A DNA stretch of 5,064 bases. It comes from Phycisphaerales bacterium. GTDB lineage: Bacteria > Planctomycetota > Phycisphaerae > UBA1845. Where the stretch lies: the NCBI GenBank assembly GCA_020639115.1, contig JACKHG010000078.1:1-5064 (forward strand), written 5' to 3'. This document shows, piece by piece, positions 1 to 5,064 of the stretch (positions are counted from its first letter, which is position 1; each line of letters starts with the position of its first letter). The position numbers were made by a program, and so were the translations under genes. The notes beneath the pieces are model-generated. The model was given only the letters and a program-made list of their open reading frames with translations. It was not told the origin of the DNA and did not search any database.

Positions 1-156
1 CGCGGACATCTGCACGGAGGTGGCGATACGTTGCGCGTCGAGCCGTTTGCTTCGCATCTCGCGCACGCGGGCGCGGAGCATGGTCAAACCGACGACGGCC
101 GTGAGCAGCGCCATCGCCAGGCAGGCTGCGATCAGATGGAGGTGATTGGCCGGCAT
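1..156 (-). CDS. Small membrane protein, MAPEG-like, N-terminal part (truncated by window edge)
   Basis: Fifty-two codons are visible from an ATG at 156 down to the window edge, with no stop, so the C-terminus lies outside. The protein starts MPANHLHLIAACLAMALLTA. Residues about 6-27 form one hydrophobic helix. A basic, arginine-rich stretch follows (RARVREMRSKRLDAQRIATS, residues 28-47). A first membrane helix followed by a basic loop with an R-x-R-x-x-E-type pattern is what I remember of bacterial MAPEG-family proteins (membrane-associated, eicosanoid/glutathione metabolism fold, usually about 130 aa with four helices). The catalytic role of most bacterial members is unknown. The start lies 20 bp after the stop of the upstream receptor gene, with only a weak CGGA ribosome site about 8 nt ahead, so cotranscription with that gene is likely. 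The family call rests on about 40% of the protein and could be wrong; that it is a membrane protein is firmer. Confidence 0.6.
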   Translation of the reverse strand, partial: MPANHLHLIAACLAMALLTAVVGLTMLRARVREMRSKRLDAQRIATSVQMSA

Positions 157-176
157 CGAGTGGGTCCGCGCAAGGT

Positions 177-1160
177 CTACTGCTGCGGCACCTTGGCGAT
201 CTTGACGACCTGTCCCCACTTCGCGATCTCGCTGCGGATCTGATCGCGGAAGACTTGCGGTGACGTGCCTTCGGGCTCGATGCCGAGTGCGGCCATCCGC
301 TCGGCGAGTTCCGGGCGATTCACGATCGCGGCGATTTCCTTGTGCAGACGTGCGATGATCGCGGCCGGCGTGCGGCGGGGCGCTGCGATACCGTACCAGG
401 AGGTGACCTCGTAGCCCTTGACGGTTTCGCCGATGGTCGGCAGATCCGGATTCGAGCGCAGCCGTTTCGCTCCGGTGACGCCGAGAGCGCGCAGTTTCCC
501 GGCCTTCACATGGCCGATCGCCGAGGAGTAGCCGCTGATGAGCATCTGGACCTGGCCGCCCATGAGATCCGTCAGCGCCGGGCCCGCACCCTTGTAGGGC
601 ACGTGGACGATGTCGATCTTCGCCAGATGCTTCATGTATTCGGCGGCGAGATGGGCCGTTGTGCCGAGACCGGAGGAAGCGAAGTTGAGGCTGCCGGGCT
701 TGGCGCGCGCCAGTTCGACCAGATCGGCCACGCTCTTTGCAGGCACGCTCGGATGAACGACCAGCACCAGTTGACTGGCCCCGACGCGGGAGATCGGCGC
801 GATGTCCTTGCGTGGATCGTACGGCAGTCGACGGTAAAGATTCGGCGCGATGCCGATCTCGCCGTTGGCCACCAGCATGAGCGTGTGTCCGTCAGGCTCG
901 CCGTTGACCAGCAGATTGACCGCAAGCGTGCCGCCCGCACCGGGCCGGTTGTCGATGACGATCGGCTGACCGAGCGCCTGGTTCAGGCCTGGGGCGAGCA
1001 GCCGCGCGGTGACGTCGGTTGGGCCTCCGGGGGAGTAGCCGAGCAGCAGGCGAATGGGTTTGGTGGGATAGGTTTGTGCGAACCCCGGCTGGGCTGCTCC
1101 GGCGCAGACGAGCGCTGCTGCAAGGGCGAGAAATTTGGGTGCCTGTCGTTTTGCGGTCAT
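177..1160 (-). CDS. Tripartite tricarboxylate transporter (Bug/TctC-type) periplasmic substrate-binding protein
   Basis: A complete protein of 327 aa, the normal length for Bug/TctC receptors. These bind small carboxylates in the periplasm and hand them to a TctA/TctB membrane pair or serve as sensing receptors. Residues 1-28 form a Sec signal peptide: a Lys/Arg n-region (MTAKRQAPKF), a hydrophobic core (LALAAALVCA) and a probable cleavage at GFA|QTYP. The mature part has the family signatures in order: YPTKPIRLLL at 31-40, the ligand-loop motif PGGPTD at 44-49, IDNRPGAGG at 69-77, PDGHTL at 89-94, LVVHPS at 123-128, ASSGLGTTAHLAAE at 151-164, HVPYKGAGPALTDLMGGQVQ at 176-195 and WYGIAAP at 245-251. 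The ATG at 1160 is chosen because it gives the signal peptide and has AGGA 7 nt upstream; the same frame stays open far upstream by chance. No transporter membrane genes are adjacent. The ligand cannot be predicted. The next gene starts 20 bp downstream. Confidence 0.95.
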   Translation of the reverse strand: MTAKRQAPKFLALAAALVCAGAAQPGFAQTYPTKPIRLLLGYSPGGPTDVTARLLAPGLNQALGQPIVIDNRPGAGGTLAVNLLVNGEPDGHTLMLVANGEIGIAPNLYRRLPYDPRKDIAPISRVGASQLVLVVHPSVPAKSVADLVELARAKPGSLNFASSGLGTTAHLAAEYMKHLAKIDIVHVPYKGAGPALTDLMGGQVQMLISGYSSAIGHVKAGKLRALGVTGAKRLRSNPDLPTIGETVKGYEVTSWYGIAAPRRTPAAIIARLHKEIAAIVNRPELAERMAALGIEPEGTSPQVFRDQIRSEIAKWGQVVKIAKVPQQ

Positions 1161-1167
1161 GTCGCGT

Positions 1168-1171
1168 TCCT
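1168..1171 (-). promoter_or_regulatory. Ribosome binding site (AGGA) that fixes the receptor start
   Basis: On the minus strand AGGA lies 7 nt before the ATG at 1160. It supports that ATG as the true start over the much longer in-frame extension that runs back into the alcohol dehydrogenase gene. Confidence 0.6.
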
Positions 1172-1273
1172 GTCGGTCGTGTGTACGAACGTGACCGAGT
1201 TTACGACAGGTTTGCGCCTTGGATCGTGAGGGCGTGTGCCGATGTGTCCCTGGATCCGTCAGCGGGGCCATCC

Positions 1274-1304
1274 GTTCCGTGCGGAACCACCTCATCCGCA
1301 CGGA
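1274..1304. promoter_or_regulatory. Paired dyads: candidate operator for the receptor gene, or alternatively a hairpin ending the dehydrogenase transcript
   Basis: Positions 1274-1287 read GTTCCGTGCGGAAC, a perfect 6+6 palindrome around TG. Positions 1295-1304 read TCCGCACGGA, a second 4+4 dyad around CA. The two centres are 19 bp apart, about two helical turns. Read together, TCCGTGCGGA (1276-1285) and TCCGCACGGA (1295-1304) form a 10-bp perfect inverted repeat with a 9-nt loop. The element lies 35 bp after the dehydrogenase stop and 113 bp before the receptor start. The TTCCG-n-CGGAA type resembles sites of IclR-family regulators as I remember them. With no T-run after the stem in the direction of transcription, a classical intrinsic terminator is less likely, but a factor-assisted 3' hairpin is possible. 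I see no strong -35/-10 pair in the rest of the gap (1161-1339). Confidence 0.45.
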
Positions 1305-1339
1305 CGACGCCAACGCTTTCGGCGTGGCGCCGCCGATCA

Positions 1340-2443
1340 TCAATCGAACATGAGCACCGAGCGGGCCACTTCGCCCGCCTTCATGGCGCGAAACGCTTCG
1401 TTGATGTCGCTCAGTCGCCCGCGCTTGCTGATCATTGAATCGAGATCGAGCTTGCCCTGGCGATAGAACTCGAGATAGTTCGGGATGTCGGTCCGGAATT
1501 GGTTGGACCCCATGCGCGACGTCTGCACCTTGCATTCGGGGCGGATGGCGAGCCAGTTGAATTCGATGTTCGCTTCGGGCGGCAGTACGCCGACGAGGGT
1601 GGCCGTGCCGCGAACGGCGAGGCTCTCGATCGCCATCCGGCACAGCTTGGAGAGGCCCACGGCTTCGAAGGCATGGTCCACGCCGAGACCCTTCGTGAGA
1701 CTGCGCACAGCCTTCACGGGATCGTCCTGCGTTGCATTGACGGTATGCGTGGCGCCGACCGACTTCGCCATCTCGAGCTTGGAATCGAACTGATCCACGG
1801 CGATGATCTGCCGCGCGCCGCCGATCTTCGCGCCCTGGATGATGGAAAGGCCGACGCCGCCGGCGCCGAAGACGGCGACGGTTTGCCCCGCGCGCAGGCC
1901 AGAGGAGCGCAACGCCGCACCGACGCCCGTCAGGACGCCGCAGCCCACCAGCGCCGCGCGATCGAAGGGGATGTCCTTGTCGATCTTCACCACCATGTTC
2001 TCGTGCATCAGCATCTTTTCGGCATAGCTGCCGATGCCGCCGAACTGACGCACGAGTCCGCCTTCCTGCGTGAGGCGCGGCACGTCGGCAGTGGGACGAG
2101 CAATGATCTCGCCGTTGTTGGTGCACACGTTGGGATGGCCGTCGAGACACTGGGGACAGGTGCCGCAGAAGCCGGACAGGCATGCGACGACATGATCACC
2201 CACCTGGACATAGGTGACATCCGGGCCGACGGCTTCGACGATGCCGGCGCCTTCGTGACCGAGGACGAAGGGGCGATCGGTCGGATAACGGCTGATGCCT
2301 TCGATGACGTGCAGATCGCTGTGGCAAACACCGGTCGCGACGGTGCGCACGACGATCTCCCGTCCGCGCGGCTTGTCCATGTCGACGTGCTCGAGCACCA
2401 GGGGCTCGTTGATCTTGCGCAATACCGCGGCTTCGATGTGCAT
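1340..2443 (-). CDS. Zinc-dependent medium-chain alcohol dehydrogenase (NAD-type, AdhC/class III-like group)
   Basis: A complete 367-aa enzyme that should interconvert an alcohol and an aldehyde with NAD(H) in the cytoplasm. The N-terminal GroES-like domain has the catalytic zinc ligands C40 (in GVCHSD), H63 (in LGHEGAG) and C168 (in VGCGV). The structural-zinc loop with four cysteines C93, C96, C99 and C107 (GFCGTCPQCLDGHPNVC) is intact. The Rossmann domain has GAGGVG at 193-198 and an acidic D217 at the end of the second strand (IIAVDQ), which in this family favours NAD over NADP. All expected residues are present, so the enzyme is likely active. The substrate is unknown. Sequence style matches COG1062-type dehydrogenases, which include formaldehyde/glutathione, aryl-alcohol and aliphatic alcohol enzymes. 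The ATG at 2443 has a strong GGAGGAG ribosome site 8 nt upstream. The gene is 248 bp downstream of the ThDP enzyme and appears to have its own promoter, so it may be expressed separately. It could act on an aldehyde made by that enzyme (inference). Confidence 0.95.
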   Translation of the reverse strand: MHIEAAVLRKINEPLVLEHVDMDKPRGREIVVRTVATGVCHSDLHVIEGISRYPTDRPFVLGHEGAGIVEAVGPDVTYVQVGDHVVACLSGFCGTCPQCLDGHPNVCTNNGEIIARPTADVPRLTQEGGLVRQFGGIGSYAEKMLMHENMVVKIDKDIPFDRAALVGCGVLTGVGAALRSSGLRAGQTVAVFGAGGVGLSIIQGAKIGGARQIIAVDQFDSKLEMAKSVGATHTVNATQDDPVKAVRSLTKGLGVDHAFEAVGLSKLCRMAIESLAVRGTATLVGVLPPEANIEFNWLAIRPECKVQTSRMGSNQFRTDIPNYLEFYRQGKLDLDSMISKRGRLSDINEAFRAMKAGEVARSVLMFD

Positions 2444-2451
2444 GCTGGCGA

Positions 2452-2458
2452 CTCCTCC
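2452..2458 (-). promoter_or_regulatory. Strong ribosome binding site (GGAGGAG) of the alcohol dehydrogenase
   Basis: On the minus strand GGAGGAG stands 8 nt before the ATG at 2443. It is the best Shine-Dalgarno match in the window and settles the dehydrogenase start. It suggests efficient translation compared with the upstream ThDP gene, which has no clear site. Confidence 0.75.
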
Positions 2459-2508
2459 GATGAACGATGGCTGCGGCGTCGGTGCACGGCGCGCAGACGA
2501 GAAGAACG

Positions 2509-2543
2509 AGTATAGCGCCGGGCTGCGTGATTTGCGCCCGGCG
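2509..2543 (-). promoter_or_regulatory. Probable promoter of the alcohol dehydrogenase: -10 box TATACT with an adjoining 8-bp inverted repeat
   Basis: On the minus strand TATACT (2509-2514) matches the sigma-70 -10 consensus at 5 of 6 bases and lies 65 nt before the dehydrogenase start, leaving a leader of roughly 55-60 nt. No good TTGACA-like -35 is seen at 16-18 bp spacing. Instead the -35 region is filled by a perfect inverted repeat, CGCCGGGC (2516-2523) and GCCCGGCG (2536-2543), with a 12-nt centre. A poor -35 with an overlapping dyad is typical of promoters controlled by an activator or repressor, but GC-rich inverted repeats arise easily by chance in such DNA. Evidence is from sequence inspection only. 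Confidence 0.4.
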
Positions 2544-2626
2544 GGACCGGGCAGCCGTGACGTTGCCGGGTGACCTGTGCGCGTGGGTCATCGCGCCCCG
2601 GGGAGCGCGGTTGGTTCTTTCCTCTT

Positions 2627-2653
2627 GGCGCCGGCGTGCATTTCGCCGGGGCC
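2627..2653 (-). terminator. Hairpin just downstream of the ThDP enzyme gene, possible transcription terminator
   Basis: The arms GGC-G-CCGGCG (2627-2636) and CGCCGG-G-GCC (2644-2653) pair over 9 of 10 positions with one internal mismatch and a 7-nt loop. The stem begins 38 bp after the ThDP stop codon at 2692-2694. There is no T-run after it on the minus strand (AAGAGGAAAGAACC follows), so it is not a textbook intrinsic terminator. It may still stabilise the 3' end or assist termination. It fits the view that the dehydrogenase is a separate transcription unit. Confidence 0.35.
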
Positions 2654-2691
2654 GACGACCCGCTACACCGTATTCCCTGACCTACGCGAGA

Positions 2692-4347
2692 TCACTTCTT
2701 GCCGGCATACGTCGGCGCCTGAAACTTGGGTGCGAATGGACCGATCGACGTCATTTCGACTTCGACCAGGGTGGGCCCGCGGTGCTCGAGCGCGGCGGCG
2801 ACGTCTTTTCCGACATCGTCGAGGCTCGTCGCACGCCAGTAGGGCATCCCGGCCGAGCGCGCGAGCAACTCGAAGTCCGGCGCCAGCAGCGCATCGTAAT
2901 AATTCGGACCCGGGCTGGTGCTGTTCTGGATGTGGCGGATCACGCCGTAGCCGCCGTCGTTCATGATCAACAGACACAGATCGGGTTGCTCCTGTGCGAC
3001 TGTCATGATCTCGCCGAGATTGAGTGCGAATCCGCCGTCGCCGCACATCGCGACGGTCTTCCGGCCACGGGCTGCGAGGGCGGCACCGATCGCGAGGGGC
3101 ATGCCGGTGCCGATTGCTGCGCCGACCGAATAGATGCTGTCGCGCGGACCGTAGACGGGAAAGATCCGATTGGCCCAGGTGGTGTGGTGGAACGAGATGT
3201 CGCGAACCCAGACGGCATCGCGCGGCATCGCATCGCGCAGGATGCTTGGCAGCGGCGCGTAGTCGCCGAGCGTTGCGCGGTAGGCGTCGGTAGCTTCGGT
3301 CTTCAAGCGACTGATCTCGTCGGCATAGTCGGGTGCAGGGTTCCAGCGCCCTTCGAGTCGGTCGGCCAGCGCGACGAGGGTGGCCGTCGCATCGGCGTGC
3401 ACGAACTGCTCGCATGCGTACGTGCGCCCGTTCGCCCGGGCATCCGCATCGATCTGTATCCGCCGCGTGGGAAGACGCAGATTGCCGTCGCGCGTTTCGT
3501 GTCCGCGCAAGCGGGATCCCGCGACGAGCATGAGATCCACTTCCTCGTAGAAGCGCTCGACCTCGGGCGTGGTGGCGAGCGGGCCGAGGCAGAGCGGGTG
3601 GTCCTCGGGGATGACCCCGCGTCCGTTCCAACTCGTGACGACGGGAATGCCGAGCGCGGCCAGACGGGTGACCGCCGTACCGGCTTCGCGTGCGCCGCCG
3701 CCGGTCCACAGAAGCGGACGCCGGGCTGCCTGCACCGCTGCCGCGAGGCGTTCGATCGCCTCCGGCAAGGGCGCGATGATCGGCGGGCGCGGCAAGATGG
3801 GCCCGTCGAGCGCGGCCGGCCGATCCGTCTCCGCGAGTTGAATGTCGATGGGGATTTCGACGCTGACCGGGCCGAGGGGGGGCGTGAGTGCCTCGGCGGC
3901 GGCATGCATCAGGATGCCTAGCGCCGAATCGGCCGTGCGGACCGTGTAGGCGGCTTTCGAGACCGACTTCAGCATGCCGATCTGATCGGGCACGTCGTGG
4001 ACGCTGGCGAGGTCCCGATTGGCAAGCGGCGTCGCGCTCTGCCCGGTGATATGGAGAACGGGACTGCCGGCGAAGCGCGCCTCGACCAGGCCGCTGACGG
4101 CGCTGGCGGCGCCCGGTCCGGTGCTCGTGTAGACGACCCCCAACCGCCCGGAAACGCGCGCATAGCCGTCGGCCATGTGCGTGCCGCCCATCTCGCCGCG
4201 GCACATGACGAAGCGCACCGTGCCGCGGCGATGAAGCGCATCGAGCAGCGGGACGTTGTGGACGGAGATGATGCCGAATGCCATTTCGACGCCGCAGCGC
4301 TCCAGAAACTCGGCGACGAGCGCGCCCACGGTGATCCTGGCGGTCAT
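2692..4347 (-). CDS. Thiamine-diphosphate-dependent enzyme, acetolactate synthase/2-oxo acid decarboxylase superfamily (substrate unknown)
   Basis: A complete 551-aa protein with the three-domain layout of the pyruvate oxidase/acetolactate synthase superfamily. The N-terminal Pyr domain (about 1-170) has FGIISVHNVP (24-33), the catalytic glutamate E52 in RGEMGGTHMADGYAR (50-64), TSTGPGAASA (74-83) and HITGQ (99-103). The central domain (about 190-330) has the PLLWTGGGA turn at 211-219 and IQID at 297-300. The C-terminal PP domain (about 370-530) has the Mg-ThDP motif GDGG (436-439) ending 26 residues past D437 at N463 in NDGGYG. All cofactor residues I can identify are present, so it should catalyse decarboxylation or carboligation of a 2-oxo acid in the cytoplasm. 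The usual P-G of the first loop (FGxPG) is replaced by I27-S28, which argues against a standard acetolactate synthase. The start overlaps the upstream receptor stop as ATGA and has no clear ribosome site, so translation is probably coupled. No small regulatory subunit gene follows. Whether it is a decarboxylase, lyase or synthase cannot be decided here. Confidence 0.9.
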   Translation of the reverse strand: MTARITVGALVAEFLERCGVEMAFGIISVHNVPLLDALHRRGTVRFVMCRGEMGGTHMADGYARVSGRLGVVYTSTGPGAASAVSGLVEARFAGSPVLHITGQSATPLANRDLASVHDVPDQIGMLKSVSKAAYTVRTADSALGILMHAAAEALTPPLGPVSVEIPIDIQLAETDRPAALDGPILPRPPIIAPLPEAIERLAAAVQAARRPLLWTGGGAREAGTAVTRLAALGIPVVTSWNGRGVIPEDHPLCLGPLATTPEVERFYEEVDLMLVAGSRLRGHETRDGNLRLPTRRIQIDADARANGRTYACEQFVHADATATLVALADRLEGRWNPAPDYADEISRLKTEATDAYRATLGDYAPLPSILRDAMPRDAVWVRDISFHHTTWANRIFPVYGPRDSIYSVGAAIGTGMPLAIGAALAARGRKTVAMCGDGGFALNLGEIMTVAQEQPDLCLLIMNDGGYGVIRHIQNSTSPGPNYYDALLAPDFELLARSAGMPYWRATSLDDVGKDVAAALEHRGPTLVEVEMTSIGPFAPKFQAPTYAGKK

Positions 4348-5064
4348 AGTTTGAGCTTTGCGGCTTTGATGACCTCGGCGGACTTCTTGTAGTCGGAGTC
4401 CATCAGTGCGGCGAACTGCGCCGGTGTCGTGATGAGCGGCGTCATCGCGCGCGTGGCGAGTGTCTGAACGATGTCCGGCATCCTGAGAATGCGGGCGGCT
4501 TCGGCGTTGAGCCGATCGATGATCGCGCGCGGCGTGCCGGCCGGCGCCAGGATGCCCTGCCAGGGCCGCAGCGTGATCGCGCCGATCCCCGACTCGGCGA
4601 AGGTCGGTACCTGCGGCAACTGCGCGAAACGAGTCTCGCCGCCGAATGCCAGCGGCTTGAGACGCCCGGCCTTGATCAGCGGCAGTGCGGAGATCGCCAC
4701 GGAGAAGTGCAGCTGGATCTGGCCGCTGATGAGGTCGGTCAATACGACGGCGGCGCCCTTGTAGGGGATGTGATGCGTGTTGATGCCGAGCGTGATGTTC
4801 ATCAGTTCAGCGGCGAGGTGGTTCATGTTGCCGTTGCCCGAGGAGCCGTAGGCGATCTGCCCCGGACGCGATCTCGCCAGTGCCACGAGCTCCTTCACGT
4901 TGTTGACCGGCAGCGACGGATGCACGACCAGGATGTAGTCGCTGCGCTGAACGGTGGCGACCGGCGCGAAGTCCTTCATGCTGTCGTAGGGCAGGTTCTT
5001 GCGCAGCAGCGCGTTGATGACGTGCGTCCCCGGACCCAGGTGGATCAGCGTATGGCCGTCGGGC
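4344..5064 (-). CDS. Tripartite tricarboxylate transporter (Bug/TctC-type) substrate-binding protein, N-terminus outside the window
   Basis: An open frame from the window edge (first full codon at 5063) to the TGA at 4344-4346 gives 239 aa, about three quarters of a normal receptor. The signal peptide and the first roughly 80 residues are missing because of the window edge. It begins in the family motif PDGHTL. Numbering visible residues, it continues with LPYDSMKDFAPVA (24-36), LVVHPS (45-50), YGSSGNGNMNHLAAE (72-86), HHIPYKGAAVVLTDLISGQI (97-116), AGRLKPLAF (132-140), VPTFAESG (152-159) and APAGTPRAIIDRL (173-185). The ATG at 4979 is internal, not the start: family homology continues upstream of it. 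It is clearly a paralogue of the receptor at 177-1160 but diverged, so the two probably bind different ligands. The stop overlaps the ThDP enzyme start by 4 bp, indicating one operon. No membrane subunit gene is visible. Confidence 0.93.
   Translation of the reverse strand, partial: PDGHTLIHLGPGTHVINALLRKNLPYDSMKDFAPVATVQRSDYILVVHPSLPVNNVKELVALARSRPGQIAYGSSGNGNMNHLAAELMNITLGINTHHIPYKGAAVVLTDLISGQIQLHFSVAISALPLIKAGRLKPLAFGGETRFAQLPQVPTFAESGIGAITLRPWQGILAPAGTPRAIIDRLNAEAARILRMPDIVQTLATRAMTPLITTPAQFAALMDSDYKKSAEVIKAAKLKL

Noticed and set aside
31..243. A 70-codon plus-strand frame at the left edge
   Set aside because: It lies opposite the MAPEG-like start and the receptor C-terminus, and its composition is that of a shadow frame.
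342..1229. A 295-codon plus-strand open frame opposite the second receptor
   Set aside because: Antisense shadow of a well-supported receptor gene, with no domain signature of its own.
1340..1345. TGATGA tandem stop at the end of the dehydrogenase gene
   Set aside because: Two adjacent in-frame stops are ordinary and carry no special meaning here.
1161..2183. A 668-codon minus-strand frame joining the second receptor to upstream sequence inside the dehydrogenase gene
   Set aside because: The upstream part is an arginine-rich, low-complexity shadow of the dehydrogenase in another frame. The receptor has its own ATG at 1160 with a signal peptide and a ribosome site, so this is not a fusion protein.
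1499..2515. A 338-codon plus-strand open frame opposite the alcohol dehydrogenase
   Set aside because: Antisense shadow. The minus strand carries all zinc ligands and the nucleotide-binding motif of a real dehydrogenase.
2595..2610. GC-rich palindromic stretch around CCCCGGGG between the ThDP and dehydrogenase genes
   Set aside because: The arms are short and offset, there is no T-run, and such runs are common by chance in DNA this rich in G and C.
2467..3921. A 484-codon plus-strand open frame opposite the ThDP gene
   Set aside because: Its translation has no recognisable domain and is rich in Arg, Gly and Ala, as expected of the antisense of a GC-rich coding gene. The minus-strand protein in the same place has complete family motifs.
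2663..4204. A 513-codon minus-strand frame overlapping the ThDP gene
   Set aside because: Alternative-frame translation dominated by Arg, Ala and Gly with no motifs. The overlapping frame encodes the true enzyme.

Overview
The window is GC-rich. It carries five genes, all on the minus strand, so transcription runs from high to low coordinates. The best guess for the source is a beta-proteobacterium of the Burkholderiales (Bordetella/Achromobacter/Cupriavidus/Variovorax type). The reasons are the two Bug/TctC-type tricarboxylate-transporter receptors standing without their membrane partners, the high-GC codon use and the mix of small catabolic genes. That is an inference from gene content; no rRNA or other taxonomic marker is present.

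Layout in the direction of transcription. (1) The window opens inside a Bug/TctC-type periplasmic solute-binding protein (4344-5064, N-terminus missing). (2) It overlaps by 4 bp (ATGA) with a full-length thiamine-diphosphate enzyme of the acetolactate synthase/benzoylformate decarboxylase superfamily (2692-4347). These two form one translationally coupled unit. (3) A 248-bp gap follows. It holds a hairpin just past the ThDP gene and then a probable promoter: a TATACT -10 box abutted by an 8-bp inverted repeat. This leads into a zinc-dependent, NAD-type medium-chain alcohol dehydrogenase (1340-2443). (4) A 179-bp gap has a striking pair of dyads, one of them the 14-mer GTTCCGTGCGGAAC. It precedes a second, complete Bug-type receptor with a Sec signal peptide (177-1160). 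(5) Twenty bp further on starts a small membrane protein resembling the MAPEG family (1-156), cut off by the window edge.

How the genes may work together (inference): the receptors would capture small carboxylates in the periplasm. The ThDP enzyme could decarboxylate or carboligate a 2-oxo acid. The alcohol dehydrogenase could interconvert the resulting aldehyde and its alcohol. The substrate cannot be read from the sequence. There is no TctA/TctB transporter, transcription factor, mobile element, RNA gene or CRISPR array in the window. This looks like a small accessory catabolic locus rather than a defence or mobile system. The most interesting points are the unassigned ThDP enzyme coupled to a receptor gene and the two intergenic dyad structures.
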